Shown here: piece after piece, positions 8,917 to 17,245 of the stretch | How positions within the stretch are numbered: position 1 is the stretch's first letter | How the letters are laid out: every line of letters starts with the position of its first letter | Source: CAZHGD01 sp964531735 | GTDB lineage: Bacteria > Armatimonadota > UBA10988 | DNA: 64,000 bases | NCBI GenBank assembly: GCA_964531735.1 | Contig: CAZHGD010000002.1 | Span: 62,001 to 126,000 of the forward strand | Reading direction: 5' to 3' | The notes under the pieces: generated by a model | The model's database searches: none | Told to the model about the DNA's origin: nothing | The model's input: the letters and a program-made list of their open reading frames with translations, nothing else | Translations under genes and position numbers: made by a program

Positions 8917-10068
8917 ATGCCCGGCACCGTGTTTGTTAGCATGCCGTATACGGATGCTCTCAATGAACTCTACGATATGATTGAACTGGCCGTAAGGGCC
9001 AACGGCATGACGCCCGTGCGGACCGACCGCCAGCCTGACTACCGCCAGTTCGTGAACGATGAGATCCGCAGAGGGATCCGCCAGTCGAGGGCTGTGGTGG
9101 TGGTGCTGAGCGGCACAAGGCCGTGCGTGATGCACGAGATCGGCTTGGCCCAAGCCTGGGACAAGCCCGTGATCATGCTATGGGATGGGCAGGGAGAACT
9201 ACCGTTCAACATCAGCGTCAACCAGTACATCGGCTACTCGGAGCCCCTCTCTGTGGGACACCAGCTGCTCGAGGCTCTACGGCAGGAACCGTCGCGGGAC
9301 GAGCAACTGAGATGGCTGGTCGCGCCAGCCTCCCTGGGCGACATCACACAGGCCCGGTTCGTCGTCTCGGCCAGTCCCATATCGTACCGCAAGCACCACC
9401 GGCTACCTGGAGGGCTGGCCGCGCTGCACGAGACACGATCGGACTACACAGGCATTCGGGGACTGCTCCAAGCTTTTGGCGTGCTGTTCGGCTGGGACAG
9501 CCTACCCGAGTTGCTGGACCCTGAGGACCACGACGTGGCAGCGCCTGATCCGGACGCCAACCTGTACTGCATCGGCAGTCCGAAGTCAAACTGCTGGACA
9601 AGCGCTGTACTGGCCGAGATGGCGACGCACTGGGCGCCGTCATTCAGGTTCATCGCCGAGCGTTACTCGCCTAACCTCTTCAATGCGAAGGTCTCAATCG
9701 AGCGGGATGGCGCGCCATACGCCCCTAACGGGTGGGACTTCGCCACTTCGGGTGACCGGCGGGTCCGTGACTTCGGCTTGGTGGTCAGGTGCCCGCGCCA
9801 TGGTCACCCGACACGCATGGCGATGGTACTGGCTGGGCGGTCGGCGCTTGGTACTGAGGCCGCCTGCAGGCTGGTCACAGACCGGCAGCAGGTGTCGAAG
9901 CTGATAGCGATGCTGCCCGGCGGCCAAGCACAGCGCATCGAGCACCACGACAACGCGTTCTGGGCTTTGGTGAGCATGGAGGCCGCCGACCACGGCAACG
10001 GCGTTCTGCCGACCGCCACCCCGACCACGTTGAACGTCGTCGAAGCCGGCTTCTTCCTGCGCAGGTGA
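8917..10068 (+). CDS. TIR/nucleoside-deoxyribosyltransferase-like protein with unknown C-terminal domain
   Basis: A 383-residue two-part protein. Residues 1-125 look like the flavodoxin-like fold shared by nucleoside 2-deoxyribosyltransferases and TIR-like domains: VFVSMPY at the N-terminus, DEIRRGIRQSRAVVVVLS, and HEIGLAQAWDKPVI, where Glu74 matches the catalytic Glu of those families, which cleave N-glycosidic bonds of nucleotides or NAD. Residues 210-345 form a second domain with IGSPKSN (219-225), DFGLVVR (285-291) and LAGRSALGTEAA (305-316); I have seen this motif pattern attached to other domains but cannot name the family. ATG at 8917 has a perfect AGGAGG 7 bases upstream. Codon use (ATA, CTA, TTG) and base composition differ from the neighbours, suggesting transfer. 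It stands alone between unrelated operons. A role in nucleotide-based immunity is an inference. Confidence 0.75.
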   Translation: MPGTVFVSMPYTDALNELYDMIELAVRANGMTPVRTDRQPDYRQFVNDEIRRGIRQSRAVVVVLSGTRPCVMHEIGLAQAWDKPVIMLWDGQGELPFNISVNQYIGYSEPLSVGHQLLEALRQEPSRDEQLRWLVAPASLGDITQARFVVSASPISYRKHHRLPGGLAALHETRSDYTGIRGLLQAFGVLFGWDSLPELLDPEDHDVAAPDPDANLYCIGSPKSNCWTSAVLAEMATHWAPSFRFIAERYSPNLFNAKVSIERDGAPYAPNGWDFATSGDRRVRDFGLVVRCPRHGHPTRMAMVLAGRSALGTEAACRLVTDRQQVSKLIAMLPGGQAQRIEHHDNAFWALVSMEAADHGNGVLPTATPTTLNVVEAGFFLRR

Positions 10069-10124
10069 TGCGGCGACTGCCGGGGCGTCGCTGCGGCTTG
10101 GCCAGGCGCAACTGCCCTGCTGTC

Positions 10125-11177
10125 TCAGGACGCTGACCCGAGCCGCCGCAACCCGTGCCCCAGCACCACCAGCAGGAACCACAGGTTCCGCAGCAGCAGG
10201 GCCGCGGGCGACACCGGCATGGGCGCCGCGGCTTGCCCCCGCGCCGTGCGGCTCAGCCGGTGCGCCATCTCGGCCATCCAGCGCACCGTGCGCGGCCATT
10301 CGCACAGGCCGGTGAGCCACTCGCGCGGAATGGCGCGCGCGCCGAGCGTGGCGCCGGTCAGCGCGCCGACGATGGCGCCGGTGGTGTCCGCGTCACCGCC
10401 GAGCAGAATGACCTGCTCGACCGCCTCGCGGAAGTCATCCGGCCAGCGGAGCCAGCCAAACAGCGCGGCGGCCACCGTGGGCACCACATAGCCGCTCACG
10501 CCGCGGGTCCAGTCCATGGCCGCCGCGAACTCCTCGGCCGACGAGCCCTGTTGCAGGTGGTCCGCCACAGCGGCGACGGCGCGCCTCAGTTCATCGTTGG
10601 TCAGCGCCGCGTCGATCTCGGCCAGGACGGTCTCCGGGCAAGGCCGCCCCAGGCTACCGTGCCGGGCGGCCAGGGCGATGGCCAACGCGCCCTCGACCGC
10701 GCGGTCATCGGTGTGGGTCGAGCGGCTGGCGGCCGACACATACTGGCGCAGGCGCACCGGATCGCCGCGGTAGTAGACGCCGATCAGTGCCGCGCGCATG
10801 GCGGCGCCGTTGCCCGCCGAGCGGACGCCGCTGCGCTCCGGCGGCACACCGCGCCACAGCCGCAGACAGGCGCGCGCGGTCGCCTTGCCGATGCCGGCGG
10901 GCAGGCCGCAGAACCACCAGCGCAACTGCCACGCCAGCGCCCGCGCGAACTGCTCTGGTGACGCGTACCCCGTCAGCAGCGCCTGGCCGACGAGGCAGGT
11001 GTGCTCGGTGTCATCGCTGACCATCCCGCGGCCGGCGAACAGGGCGTGGCCGAGCGGCGCACCGCCCAGGCGGCGCCGGGCGCGTTGCGGGGCCAGCCCT
11101 TCACGCGGCAGGCCGATGGCATCGCCGACGGCCGTGCCGAGCAGGCAGCCGAACAGCGACTGACCGAGCGCGCGCAT
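10125..11177 (-). CDS. ADP-ribosylglycohydrolase (DraG-like) family protein
   Basis: A 350-residue ADP-ribosylglycohydrolase-fold protein, expected to remove ADP-ribose from proteins or small molecules with a dinuclear Mg2+ centre. Metal-site motifs are present: GTAVGDAIG near the N-terminus, SDDTEHT (about 54-60), GNGAAMRAA, THTD, and GGDADTTGAIVGAL (about 265-278). After the domain there is a C-terminal tail with a hydrophobic stretch (LLLRNLWFLLVVLG) that could anchor it to the membrane. It starts within the stop codon of the Hsp70-like gene (TGATG overlap), so the two are translationally coupled. No ADP-ribosyltransferase or nitrogenase gene is in view, so the classical DraG role in nitrogen fixation is not supported. 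Confidence 0.88.
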   Translation of the reverse strand: MRALGQSLFGCLLGTAVGDAIGLPREGLAPQRARRRLGGAPLGHALFAGRGMVSDDTEHTCLVGQALLTGYASPEQFARALAWQLRWWFCGLPAGIGKATARACLRLWRGVPPERSGVRSAGNGAAMRAALIGVYYRGDPVRLRQYVSAASRSTHTDDRAVEGALAIALAARHGSLGRPCPETVLAEIDAALTNDELRRAVAAVADHLQQGSSAEEFAAAMDWTRGVSGYVVPTVAAALFGWLRWPDDFREAVEQVILLGGDADTTGAIVGALTGATLGARAIPREWLTGLCEWPRTVRWMAEMAHRLSRTARGQAAAPMPVSPAALLLRNLWFLLVVLGHGLRRLGSAS

Positions 11178-12745
11178 CAGGTGAGCATCGCCACGGAGAC
11201 GTCCCGCAGCAAAACGCGCTGCACTTCGAGGTCCACCACGGTGAGGCGCAGCCGGCGCTGGTCGTCCACCATGAACTCCACGCGCACGCGGTTGACGCCC
11301 GGATGCGCCGGCGGCTCCAAGGGCACCACGGTGCCGTTGTTCAGCGGCACGGCCCGATCGGCGTCGACGAGCGCGTAGCGGTGGGCCGCGGCCGGCGCGT
11401 TGATGATCCGGATGTGGCGGTCCTCCATCAACACCTCGGGCCGCGAAACATCGCCATGCTCAATCTCGCCGATGTAGATCTCCATCGCCGTTTGGTTCGG
11501 TGCGCTGGCGGCGTACTCGCGGATGACCGGGTGGCCGAAGGGGTAGGGCGACAGCGCCGGCACGACGAGGTCGTACTCGTGCCGTTGGGCGTGATGGTTC
11601 CAACCCCGCACCGCGTAGCTATGGTAGAGGAAGTCGTTCACCTCGACGCCCTGCCCGAGGCAGGCCGCGCCGAGGGCCGCGGCGGTGAACACGCGCTCGC
11701 AGTGGACGCGCGGCGCGCCGAAGTTCTGTTGCAGCGCGCGCCGGACCGCCGGTATCTGGCTGGTGCCGCCGACCAGCAGGATGTGCTCGATGTCGTCCTT
11801 CTCGATGCCTTTGCGGGCCGCCTGCCGGAGGATGGTGTCGATGGCCGACTGTAGCCGCGACAGGAACTCGTGTCCGACGAGCACCTCTTCCAGGTCATCG
11901 CGGGTCAGCGTGACCTCCTGCGGCAGGCCGTCGGGCCCGTCCATCTGACAGGCAAGTGAGCCGCAGGTGCTCAGGGCGATCTTGGCCTGCTCGGCCACTG
12001 CCGTGGCCTCGCGCCACCACGCCGCGTCACGGTCGGCCGGCCAGCCCAGCCGGGCCGCAACCAGTTCGACGAGCCAGGCGTCGATGTCGTCACCGCCGAG
12101 GATCTGGCTGGCTTTGGCGATCACCGTCGAGGTGACCGCTTCGGCGCCGGCGTCGAGGGCGTCGGGAAGCCGGACCAACGACAGGTCGACGGTGCCCCCG
12201 CCGAGGTCACAGGTCAGTACGCGACGGCCGGGTGCCGCGACACCATAGCCGATGGCTGCGGCGGTACTCTCGTCGACCACCCGCCAGTGTCGCACCGGCC
12301 AGAACGACTCGACCCAGGCCAGGTAGCGCTGGAAGCTGCCGACCGGCACCGTGAAGACCACGGTGTCGCCGTCGCGGTTCAGGCCCGGAATGCGCCGCAG
12401 TACCTCGCTGAGGAACCACCCGGCGGCCCGCTCCGGCGTCACCTCCAGACCGTCGAGATCGGGATTGAGGCCCTGGATCTCCGCCGCGATGCGCCGCTTG
12501 AAGCCGCTCAGGAAGCGGGCGTCCGCGGGATGCGCCCGGCCGGCGGCGACGACCTCGTGGCCGACGAGCGTCTCGACGCGGCGGGCGTCGGTCACGTAGA
12601 GCAGCGACGGGATCAGCGGCGGCAGCGCCTCGTCCGGTTGCGACAGCCCGGGTACCCGAACTGCTTGCGGCGGCTCGCCGGCGCGCAGCGAGGCGGCCAC
12701 GACGGTGTTGGTGCTGCCGAGGTCAACGGCGAAAACGGGGCGCAT
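11177..12745 (-). CDS. Hsp70-like actin-fold ATPase, divergent and short
   Basis: A 522-residue Hsp70-superfamily protein. The actin-fold ATPase domain shows DLGSTNTVVA (8-17) as phosphate-1 loop, VDESTAAAIGYG, CDLGGGTVDLS as phosphate-2, and LLVGGTSQIPAVR as the adenosine motif. The part after about residue 385 is beta-rich and short and lacks the helical lid and C-terminal tail of DnaK, so it is not the housekeeping chaperone. It is third in a leftward operon, 9 bases after the LysM/G5 gene and overlapping the ADP-ribosylglycohydrolase. Its clients are unknown; the surrounding envelope genes suggest work on membrane or secreted proteins (inference). Confidence 0.87.
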   Translation of the reverse strand: MRPVFAVDLGSTNTVVAASLRAGEPPQAVRVPGLSQPDEALPPLIPSLLYVTDARRVETLVGHEVVAAGRAHPADARFLSGFKRRIAAEIQGLNPDLDGLEVTPERAAGWFLSEVLRRIPGLNRDGDTVVFTVPVGSFQRYLAWVESFWPVRHWRVVDESTAAAIGYGVAAPGRRVLTCDLGGGTVDLSLVRLPDALDAGAEAVTSTVIAKASQILGGDDIDAWLVELVAARLGWPADRDAAWWREATAVAEQAKIALSTCGSLACQMDGPDGLPQEVTLTRDDLEEVLVGHEFLSRLQSAIDTILRQAARKGIEKDDIEHILLVGGTSQIPAVRRALQQNFGAPRVHCERVFTAAALGAACLGQGVEVNDFLYHSYAVRGWNHHAQRHEYDLVVPALSPYPFGHPVIREYAASAPNQTAMEIYIGEIEHGDVSRPEVLMEDRHIRIINAPAAAHRYALVDADRAVPLNNGTVVPLEPPAHPGVNRVRVEFMVDDQRRLRLTVVDLEVQRVLLRDVSVAMLT

Positions 12746-12754
12746 CGCTGACGT

Positions 12755-13750
12755 CTACTCCGCCTTCTCGCGCCCGATCTCGGTCCGGGCCTTCTGCTCG
12801 CCGTCGTGCCGGCGGATCTCGACGGTGACGCGGAACGACTGCTGCTGCCCGTCCACCGCTTCGGTACTGCGCGAGATGCGCCGCTCCACGGTCAGCACGG
12901 TCAGCGGCGGCTCGGGCCGGCGGACCACCAGCTTGTCACCGGGCCGCACCAGGTTGAGGTCGCGCCCCGGATTCCACTTCGCCAAGTCGGCCAACTTGGC
13001 GCTGTACTTCTCGGCAATCGACTGCGCGGTGTCGCGTGGCTGGGCTTCATGCAGCGCCGGCGTGTCGCCGTGGGTCAGATAGTCGACCGCTTGCTGCACG
13101 GTGAGGACCTTCTCGACCGGGCAGACCACCGGCTTGAGCGCCACCTTCTGGAGGAAGGTCGGCTTCTCCACCAGGTAGTCGGGTGCGCGCAGGTCCTGGC
13201 TGACCCGCCGGCCGATGTTCTCGAGGCGGGTGTCCTGCGCCTCGGTGGCCATGCCCACCGACGGCAGCACCACCACCGGCCGCCGGCGTTCCAGGTTGTA
13301 GATGCTGACCGCGTTGACCTGCACGTGCAGGACGTTGGTCAGCGATTCGGCCGCCTGCTGGACCGGCGACTGGCCACCGCCGCCGATGGCCAGCGGGTAG
13401 AGCCGCCGCACGCGGCGGATCACGCAGCGCTCCTGGAAGGAGGGCTGGCCCGCCGTGAAGTCGTTCGGCGCGTCCTTGTAGAAAGGATGCCGCTTGCGCG
13501 CGTTTTCCAGCACCGTCGACAGGGCCTCTTCGGCCTGGGCGCGCTGCGGCAGGTAGACCCGTTCGATGAACGTCTCACGCTGCGCGTCCCAGACCGCGAT
13601 GGCGTAGACGCGCGTGCCGATGCGGTCCAGCCAGGCCAGCGCCACGACCAGCAGCAGTGTGGCGAACAACAGATTGCGTTCGCGCTGCAACTGGCGCAGC
13701 CGGGCCTCCGCCTGCTGCAACTCCGGGGATGTATCCTCGGGCGTGCTCAT
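12755..13750 (-). CDS. Membrane-anchored LysM and G5-like domain protein
   Basis: A 331-residue protein with a coiled N-terminus, one transmembrane helix (about 27-45, LLFATLLLVVALAW), an extracytoplasmic central domain of unknown type (about 60-230), a LysM peptidoglycan-binding module (about 235-282, ending LNLVRPGDKLVV) and a C-terminal G5-like beta module (about 283-325, LTVLTVERRISRSTEAV). LysM plus G5 is typical of cell-wall-binding proteins of the YabE/Rpf type, but no 3D or RpfB catalytic domain is visible. It starts 7 bases after ctpA and ends 9 bases before the Hsp70-like gene, so it is the second gene of a four-gene operon. The G5 call is by eye and less certain than LysM. Confidence 0.78.
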   Translation of the reverse strand: MSTPEDTSPELQQAEARLRQLQRERNLLFATLLLVVALAWLDRIGTRVYAIAVWDAQRETFIERVYLPQRAQAEEALSTVLENARKRHPFYKDAPNDFTAGQPSFQERCVIRRVRRLYPLAIGGGGQSPVQQAAESLTNVLHVQVNAVSIYNLERRRPVVVLPSVGMATEAQDTRLENIGRRVSQDLRAPDYLVEKPTFLQKVALKPVVCPVEKVLTVQQAVDYLTHGDTPALHEAQPRDTAQSIAEKYSAKLADLAKWNPGRDLNLVRPGDKLVVRRPEPPLTVLTVERRISRSTEAVDGQQQSFRVTVEIRRHDGEQKARTEIGREKAE

Positions 13751-13757
13751 GGCGTGG

Positions 13758-15170
13758 TCACTTCATCTGCGGGCGCAAGGTCTCGATGGCCTTCTTGACC
13801 TGCGGGTCCCACTCGTCGCGTGGCTTGCCGCTGGTCAGGGCTTGCACGTAGGCCTTCTCATCGAGGTCGAGCGCCACGGCCACGTCGGGCTTGATGCCCT
13901 TCTTGTTGATGTCGCGCTTGTTGGGCGTCAGGTACTTGGCCGTCGTGATGGCCACGGCGCTCTTGTCGCTCAGCGGCACGACGGTCTGCACCAGGCCCTT
14001 GCCGTAGGTCGTCTCGCCAACCACCGTGGCCCGCTGGTGGTCCTGCAGCGCACCGGCGACGATCTCCGAGGCCGAGGCACTGAAGCGGTTGACCAGCACC
14101 ACCATGGGCAGTTGCGGCCCGTCGAAGAAGTGCTGTGGCGAGACGGCCAGGGTCTCGGCGGCGCGGTCGCGCTCCTGGATGTAGACCACCGCACCGTCCT
14201 TGACGAACAAGCTGGTGATGTGCCGCGCCTCCTCGAGCAGGCCGCCCGGGTTGTTGCGCAGATCGAGCAGCAGACCCTTGGCGCCCTTGCGGATCAGGTC
14301 GTCCATTTCGGCGCGCAACTGCTTGTAGCCCAGTTCGTTGAAGGCACCCAGGTAGAGGTAGCCGATGTCGCCGGCGAGCATTTCTTTCTCGACCACCGGT
14401 ACATCGATGTCGGCGCGGGTGATCTCCACGTCGCGGGTCTTGCCCATCACCGGGGCCGGGTCGGTGCGTGCCTCCTCGGGATCCTTGCCGTACTTCTTCA
14501 GCAGCTCCGGATCGGGCTTGTTCGGCTTCGAGGCCGTCTCGATGGTCAGCTTGACCTTGGTGTTGGCCTCGCCGCGGATCTTGGACACGGCCACGTCCAG
14601 GCTCATGTCGGCCGTCGGTTCGCCGTTGATGGCGATGACATAGTCACCCGCCTTGATGCCGGCCTTGGCCGCCGGGTGGTTCGGGAACACGCGGATGACC
14701 TGGATCTTGTGGGTATCGTGGTCGATGCCCAGCATCGCGCCGATGCCCTTGAAGTGGCCCTGGTTCTCGACCTGGAAGTTGCCGAAGTCCTTGGGCTCCA
14801 TGAACCGCGTATAGGGGTCGCCCAGTTCGCGCAACATGCCCTTGATGGCGCCATAGGCCAGCCGCTTCTTCTGGGCTTCGCCGATGGGCTCCACGAACTT
14901 GCTCTTGAGGTGGCCGAAGACCTCCATGAAGGCTTCGAGCGGGTCGGGCTCGAACGCGCCGGGCCGCGTCGTGGGTCGGGTCAGCGCGCGCAGCAACGCG
15001 TCGCCCACGTTCACCGAAACCCGGCCGGTGGGGTTCTCCAGCGGCGCCCGGCGGCGGCCCAGTTCGTAGCCGACCACGAGCGTCATGACGCCGTAGCAGA
15101 GCACGGCCGCACAGACGAAAGCATGGGCACGAGTGAACAGACGAACCGGGGTCGGGCGGGTCTCGGCCAT
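13758..15170 (-). CDS. ctpA: S41 carboxyl-terminal processing protease
   Basis: A 470-residue membrane-anchored tail-specific protease (S41). N-terminal signal anchor (about 12-32, AFVCAAVLCYGVMTLVVGY), a PDZ domain (about 110-190, GIGAMLG, AAKAGIKAGDYVIAINGE) and the S41 protease domain with Ser366 in SASASE and Lys391 in YGKGLVQT; the 25-residue Ser-Lys spacing matches the family. A roughly 45-residue Lys/Pro-rich segment (KPNKPDPELLKKYGKDPEE) sits between PDZ and protease. ATG at 15170 is preferred because GGAGAG precedes it; a GTG 18 bases upstream is possible. First gene of the leftward operon driven from the promoter at 15221-15249. It trims C-termini of envelope proteins. Confidence 0.93.
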   Translation of the reverse strand: MAETRPTPVRLFTRAHAFVCAAVLCYGVMTLVVGYELGRRRAPLENPTGRVSVNVGDALLRALTRPTTRPGAFEPDPLEAFMEVFGHLKSKFVEPIGEAQKKRLAYGAIKGMLRELGDPYTRFMEPKDFGNFQVENQGHFKGIGAMLGIDHDTHKIQVIRVFPNHPAAKAGIKAGDYVIAINGEPTADMSLDVAVSKIRGEANTKVKLTIETASKPNKPDPELLKKYGKDPEEARTDPAPVMGKTRDVEITRADIDVPVVEKEMLAGDIGYLYLGAFNELGYKQLRAEMDDLIRKGAKGLLLDLRNNPGGLLEEARHITSLFVKDGAVVYIQERDRAAETLAVSPQHFFDGPQLPMVVLVNRFSASASEIVAGALQDHQRATVVGETTYGKGLVQTVVPLSDKSAVAITTAKYLTPNKRDINKKGIKPDVAVALDLDEKAYVQALTSGKPRDEWDPQVKKAIETLRPQMK

Positions 15171-15220
15171 GGGGCTCTCCACAACCACAAAGGGGCGCGT
15201 AAGGGTCTTCGGTGCCTGCT

Positions 15221-15249
15221 AGTATGCCCCAGCCGGCGCCGGGTGTCAA
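15221..15249 (-). promoter_or_regulatory. Promoter of the ctpA operon
   Basis: On the minus strand: TTGACA (15249-15244), 17-base spacer, CATACT (15226-15221). The transcript would begin about 43 bases before the ATG at 15170. Its -35 is only 12 bases from the -35 of the divergent promoter at 15262. Confidence 0.7.
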
Positions 15250-15261
15250 CGCGAGGGCGGC

Positions 15262-15290
15262 TTGACGCCGGGGCCGCCGACGTCGATAAT
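15262..15290 (+). promoter_or_regulatory. Promoter of the LapA-like gene
   Basis: TTGACG (15262-15267), 17-base spacer, GATAAT (15285-15290), about 15 bases before the likely transcription start zone and 21 bases before the ATG at 15312. Arranged back to back with the ctpA promoter. Confidence 0.65.
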
Positions 15291-15311
15291 CACGCGGGAA
15301 GCAAACCGGCG

Positions 15312-15791
15312 ATGGTCCTCCTCTACCTGGCACTGCTCGTGGTCATGATGTTTGTCGGCGGCATGCTGATTCAGCATAACCCAGAGCCGGTCGTCTATCG
15401 TGTCGCGGGGTGGAGTGGCGAGTACACGGTCACCTCGTCGGTCCTGGAGATCGTCGGCCTCTCGATGCTGGTCGGCGCGGTGCTGATGGCCATGCCCTAC
15501 CTGCGCCTGGCCTGGGGTGCCTATCGTGAACGCCGGCGGCTCGAACGCGATGCGGCCGACCTGCGCAGCGACAACACCGCGCTACGGCGCGACGTGGAGA
15601 ACCAGCGCACCGAGGCTCGCTTGCTCGAAGCCCGCCTCGCCGAGGCGGAGGAACGGTACGCGCAGTTGCAGGCCGAGGTCCGCCCGCTGCTCGAGGCGAA
15701 GCGCGAAGCGCCTGCGCCCGACGCCACCGCCACGTCCGCCAGCCCCCAGCCGCCGCGCCCGGCGTCAGCGTCGCGTTGGCGGCGCCGCTGA
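15312..15791 (+). CDS. LapA-domain-like two-helix membrane protein with coiled coil
   Basis: A 159-residue protein with two transmembrane helices (about 2-20 LLYLALLVVMMFVGGM and 44-68 VLEIVGLSMLVGAVLMAMPYL), a charged coiled coil (about 72-125, rich in Arg, Glu and Ala) and a Pro/Ser/Ala-rich basic tail. This arrangement matches the LapA (DUF1049) family of envelope-assembly proteins. The much longer frame that runs upstream through ctpA is a shadow; the ATG at 15312 follows the promoter at 15262. The leader is short and no strong ribosome site is seen. Confidence 0.75.
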   Translation: MVLLYLALLVVMMFVGGMLIQHNPEPVVYRVAGWSGEYTVTSSVLEIVGLSMLVGAVLMAMPYLRLAWGAYRERRRLERDAADLRSDNTALRRDVENQRTEARLLEARLAEAEERYAQLQAEVRPLLEAKREAPAPDATATSASPQPPRPASASRWRRR

Positions 15792-15857
15792 CGCGAAGGT
15801 CCGCGGACGGCTCCGGCGAACTGTGTGGCGTCTGCTGCTGACAGCGGGAGTTCGACC

Positions 15858-17228
15858 ATGCAGGTCCGCACCAGGGAGATCTACTGCCCGGCCCATTTCG
15901 GCAACAGCTACGAGGTGATGGGCCGTGGCGAGATGCGTGCCCACTTGGCCGAGTTGGTCCACTGGGGCTTCACTCGGTACAGCGACTGGTTCGACACGCA
16001 GAACCTGTCCGACCCGTACGTCAACACGCGCCACTACGACCTGGCCCACGCGCTCTGGGATCGCAAACGGGCCGCGTTCCAGTCGGCTCAGGCCGTCGGT
16101 CTGGAGACCAGTCTGGTCATCACGCCCAACCACGTGTTCGCCGACCAGGTCACGCCGGACAACGCCGCCGTCAAGGACGAGAGCCACGTGTTCGGCCAAC
16201 TGGTCTGTCCGAGCAAGCCGGGCGTGCGGCGCCTCATACGCGACAACCACACCAACCTGTTCGCCGATCTCGCCCGATGCGGCGTCCGGCTCCGCGCCAT
16301 TGCGTGCTGCCCGTATGACTACGGCGGCTGCCTGTGCGAACACTGCCAGCCCTGGATCGTGACCTTCGCCGAACTGATGCGCGATATCCACGCGGCGGCG
16401 CGCGTCCATCACCCCGAAGTGGAGATGCACGCCATCGGCTGGTGGTGGCAGCCCGCGGAGCACGACGACTTCGCCCGCTGGGCCGAGGCCGAAGCGCCCG
16501 GCGCCGTGGCCAGCATCGCGCTGCACATTCCCTACGGCGAAGTGGCGCCGGCCCAGGTGACCATGCCGGCCGGCACCGCGCGCCGGGCCTTCCTGCACAA
16601 CGGCTACTCCGACCTGTCCGAGACGCCGCGCGACGTCTATGGCAAGTGGGGCCCGGTGATCGCCGGTGGGCGCATTCCAGCGACGCTGCAAGGACTGGTC
16701 CGCAGCGGCGCTGACGGCTATATGGCCTACTCGGAAGGGCTCTACGAGGACGTGAACATCGCGCTGCTCGGCGCGTTGAGCAGCGGGCTGGCGACGAACG
16801 CGACGGCTGCCGTGGCGGCCTACGCCGAACGGCACTTCGTGGTCGATGCGGCGACGGCTGCCGACTGGGCGCGCTGGCTCCTGGCGTTCTCGCGGCCGTT
16901 CCAGGCCGACCTGGCCGAACTGCGCCGGACCTGGCGCTCGCTGGTGGCGGCCGCGCGTCCCAGTTGGCGGCTCGAGCAGTGGGCCGGCAAGCTGCGCCTG
17001 CTGGAACTCCACGCCCGGATCGGCGAGGGCGACGACTGGCCGGCCTCGCGTATCGCCCTGGGCGATGAGTGGCTGGCGGTCACCGAGCACCTGCAGCGCC
17101 ACGTCTGGGGCCTGGGGCCGGTGCGCCATATCTTCAGCGAGAAGTTCCTCATGCCGGCCTGGTTCGACGGCTACCGTCGAGCGGCCGGCCTGCCCGGTGA
17201 CACCGGTGACATGGTCGCCGAGGCCTGA
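15858..17228 (+). CDS. Putative TIM-barrel glycosidase-like protein
   Basis: A 456-residue cytoplasmic-looking protein (no signal peptide). I do not recognise a named family with certainty. The pattern resembles uncharacterised family-A-like barrels: WGFTRYSDWFDTQNL near the start, CPYDYGGCLCEHCQPW (about 152-167) with three Cys that could bind a metal or form a structural clamp, EMHAIGWWWQP, and YMAYSEGLYEDVN. Acidic residues in EGLYED are candidates for catalysis but this is a guess. ATG at 15858 is chosen over a frame start at 15825 because GCGGGAG precedes it. It lies 17 bases upstream of a secreted glycosidase, in the same orientation, so the two are probably co-transcribed and act on related sugars. 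Confidence 0.7.
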   Translation: MQVRTREIYCPAHFGNSYEVMGRGEMRAHLAELVHWGFTRYSDWFDTQNLSDPYVNTRHYDLAHALWDRKRAAFQSAQAVGLETSLVITPNHVFADQVTPDNAAVKDESHVFGQLVCPSKPGVRRLIRDNHTNLFADLARCGVRLRAIACCPYDYGGCLCEHCQPWIVTFAELMRDIHAAARVHHPEVEMHAIGWWWQPAEHDDFARWAEAEAPGAVASIALHIPYGEVAPAQVTMPAGTARRAFLHNGYSDLSETPRDVYGKWGPVIAGGRIPATLQGLVRSGADGYMAYSEGLYEDVNIALLGALSSGLATNATAAVAAYAERHFVVDAATAADWARWLLAFSRPFQADLAELRRTWRSLVAAARPSWRLEQWAGKLRLLELHARIGEGDDWPASRIALGDEWLAVTEHLQRHVWGLGPVRHIFSEKFLMPAWFDGYRRAAGLPGDTGDMVAEA

Positions 17229-17245
17229 CGTGAGAGAGGTGTGCC

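Noticed and set aside
8261..8980. Open frames of about 100-180 codons on both strands in the 8.3-8.9 kb gap
   Set aside because: No recognisable family, no ribosome site, and translations dominated by Arg, Pro and Ala; the best gene start nearby is ATG 8917 with AGGAGG.
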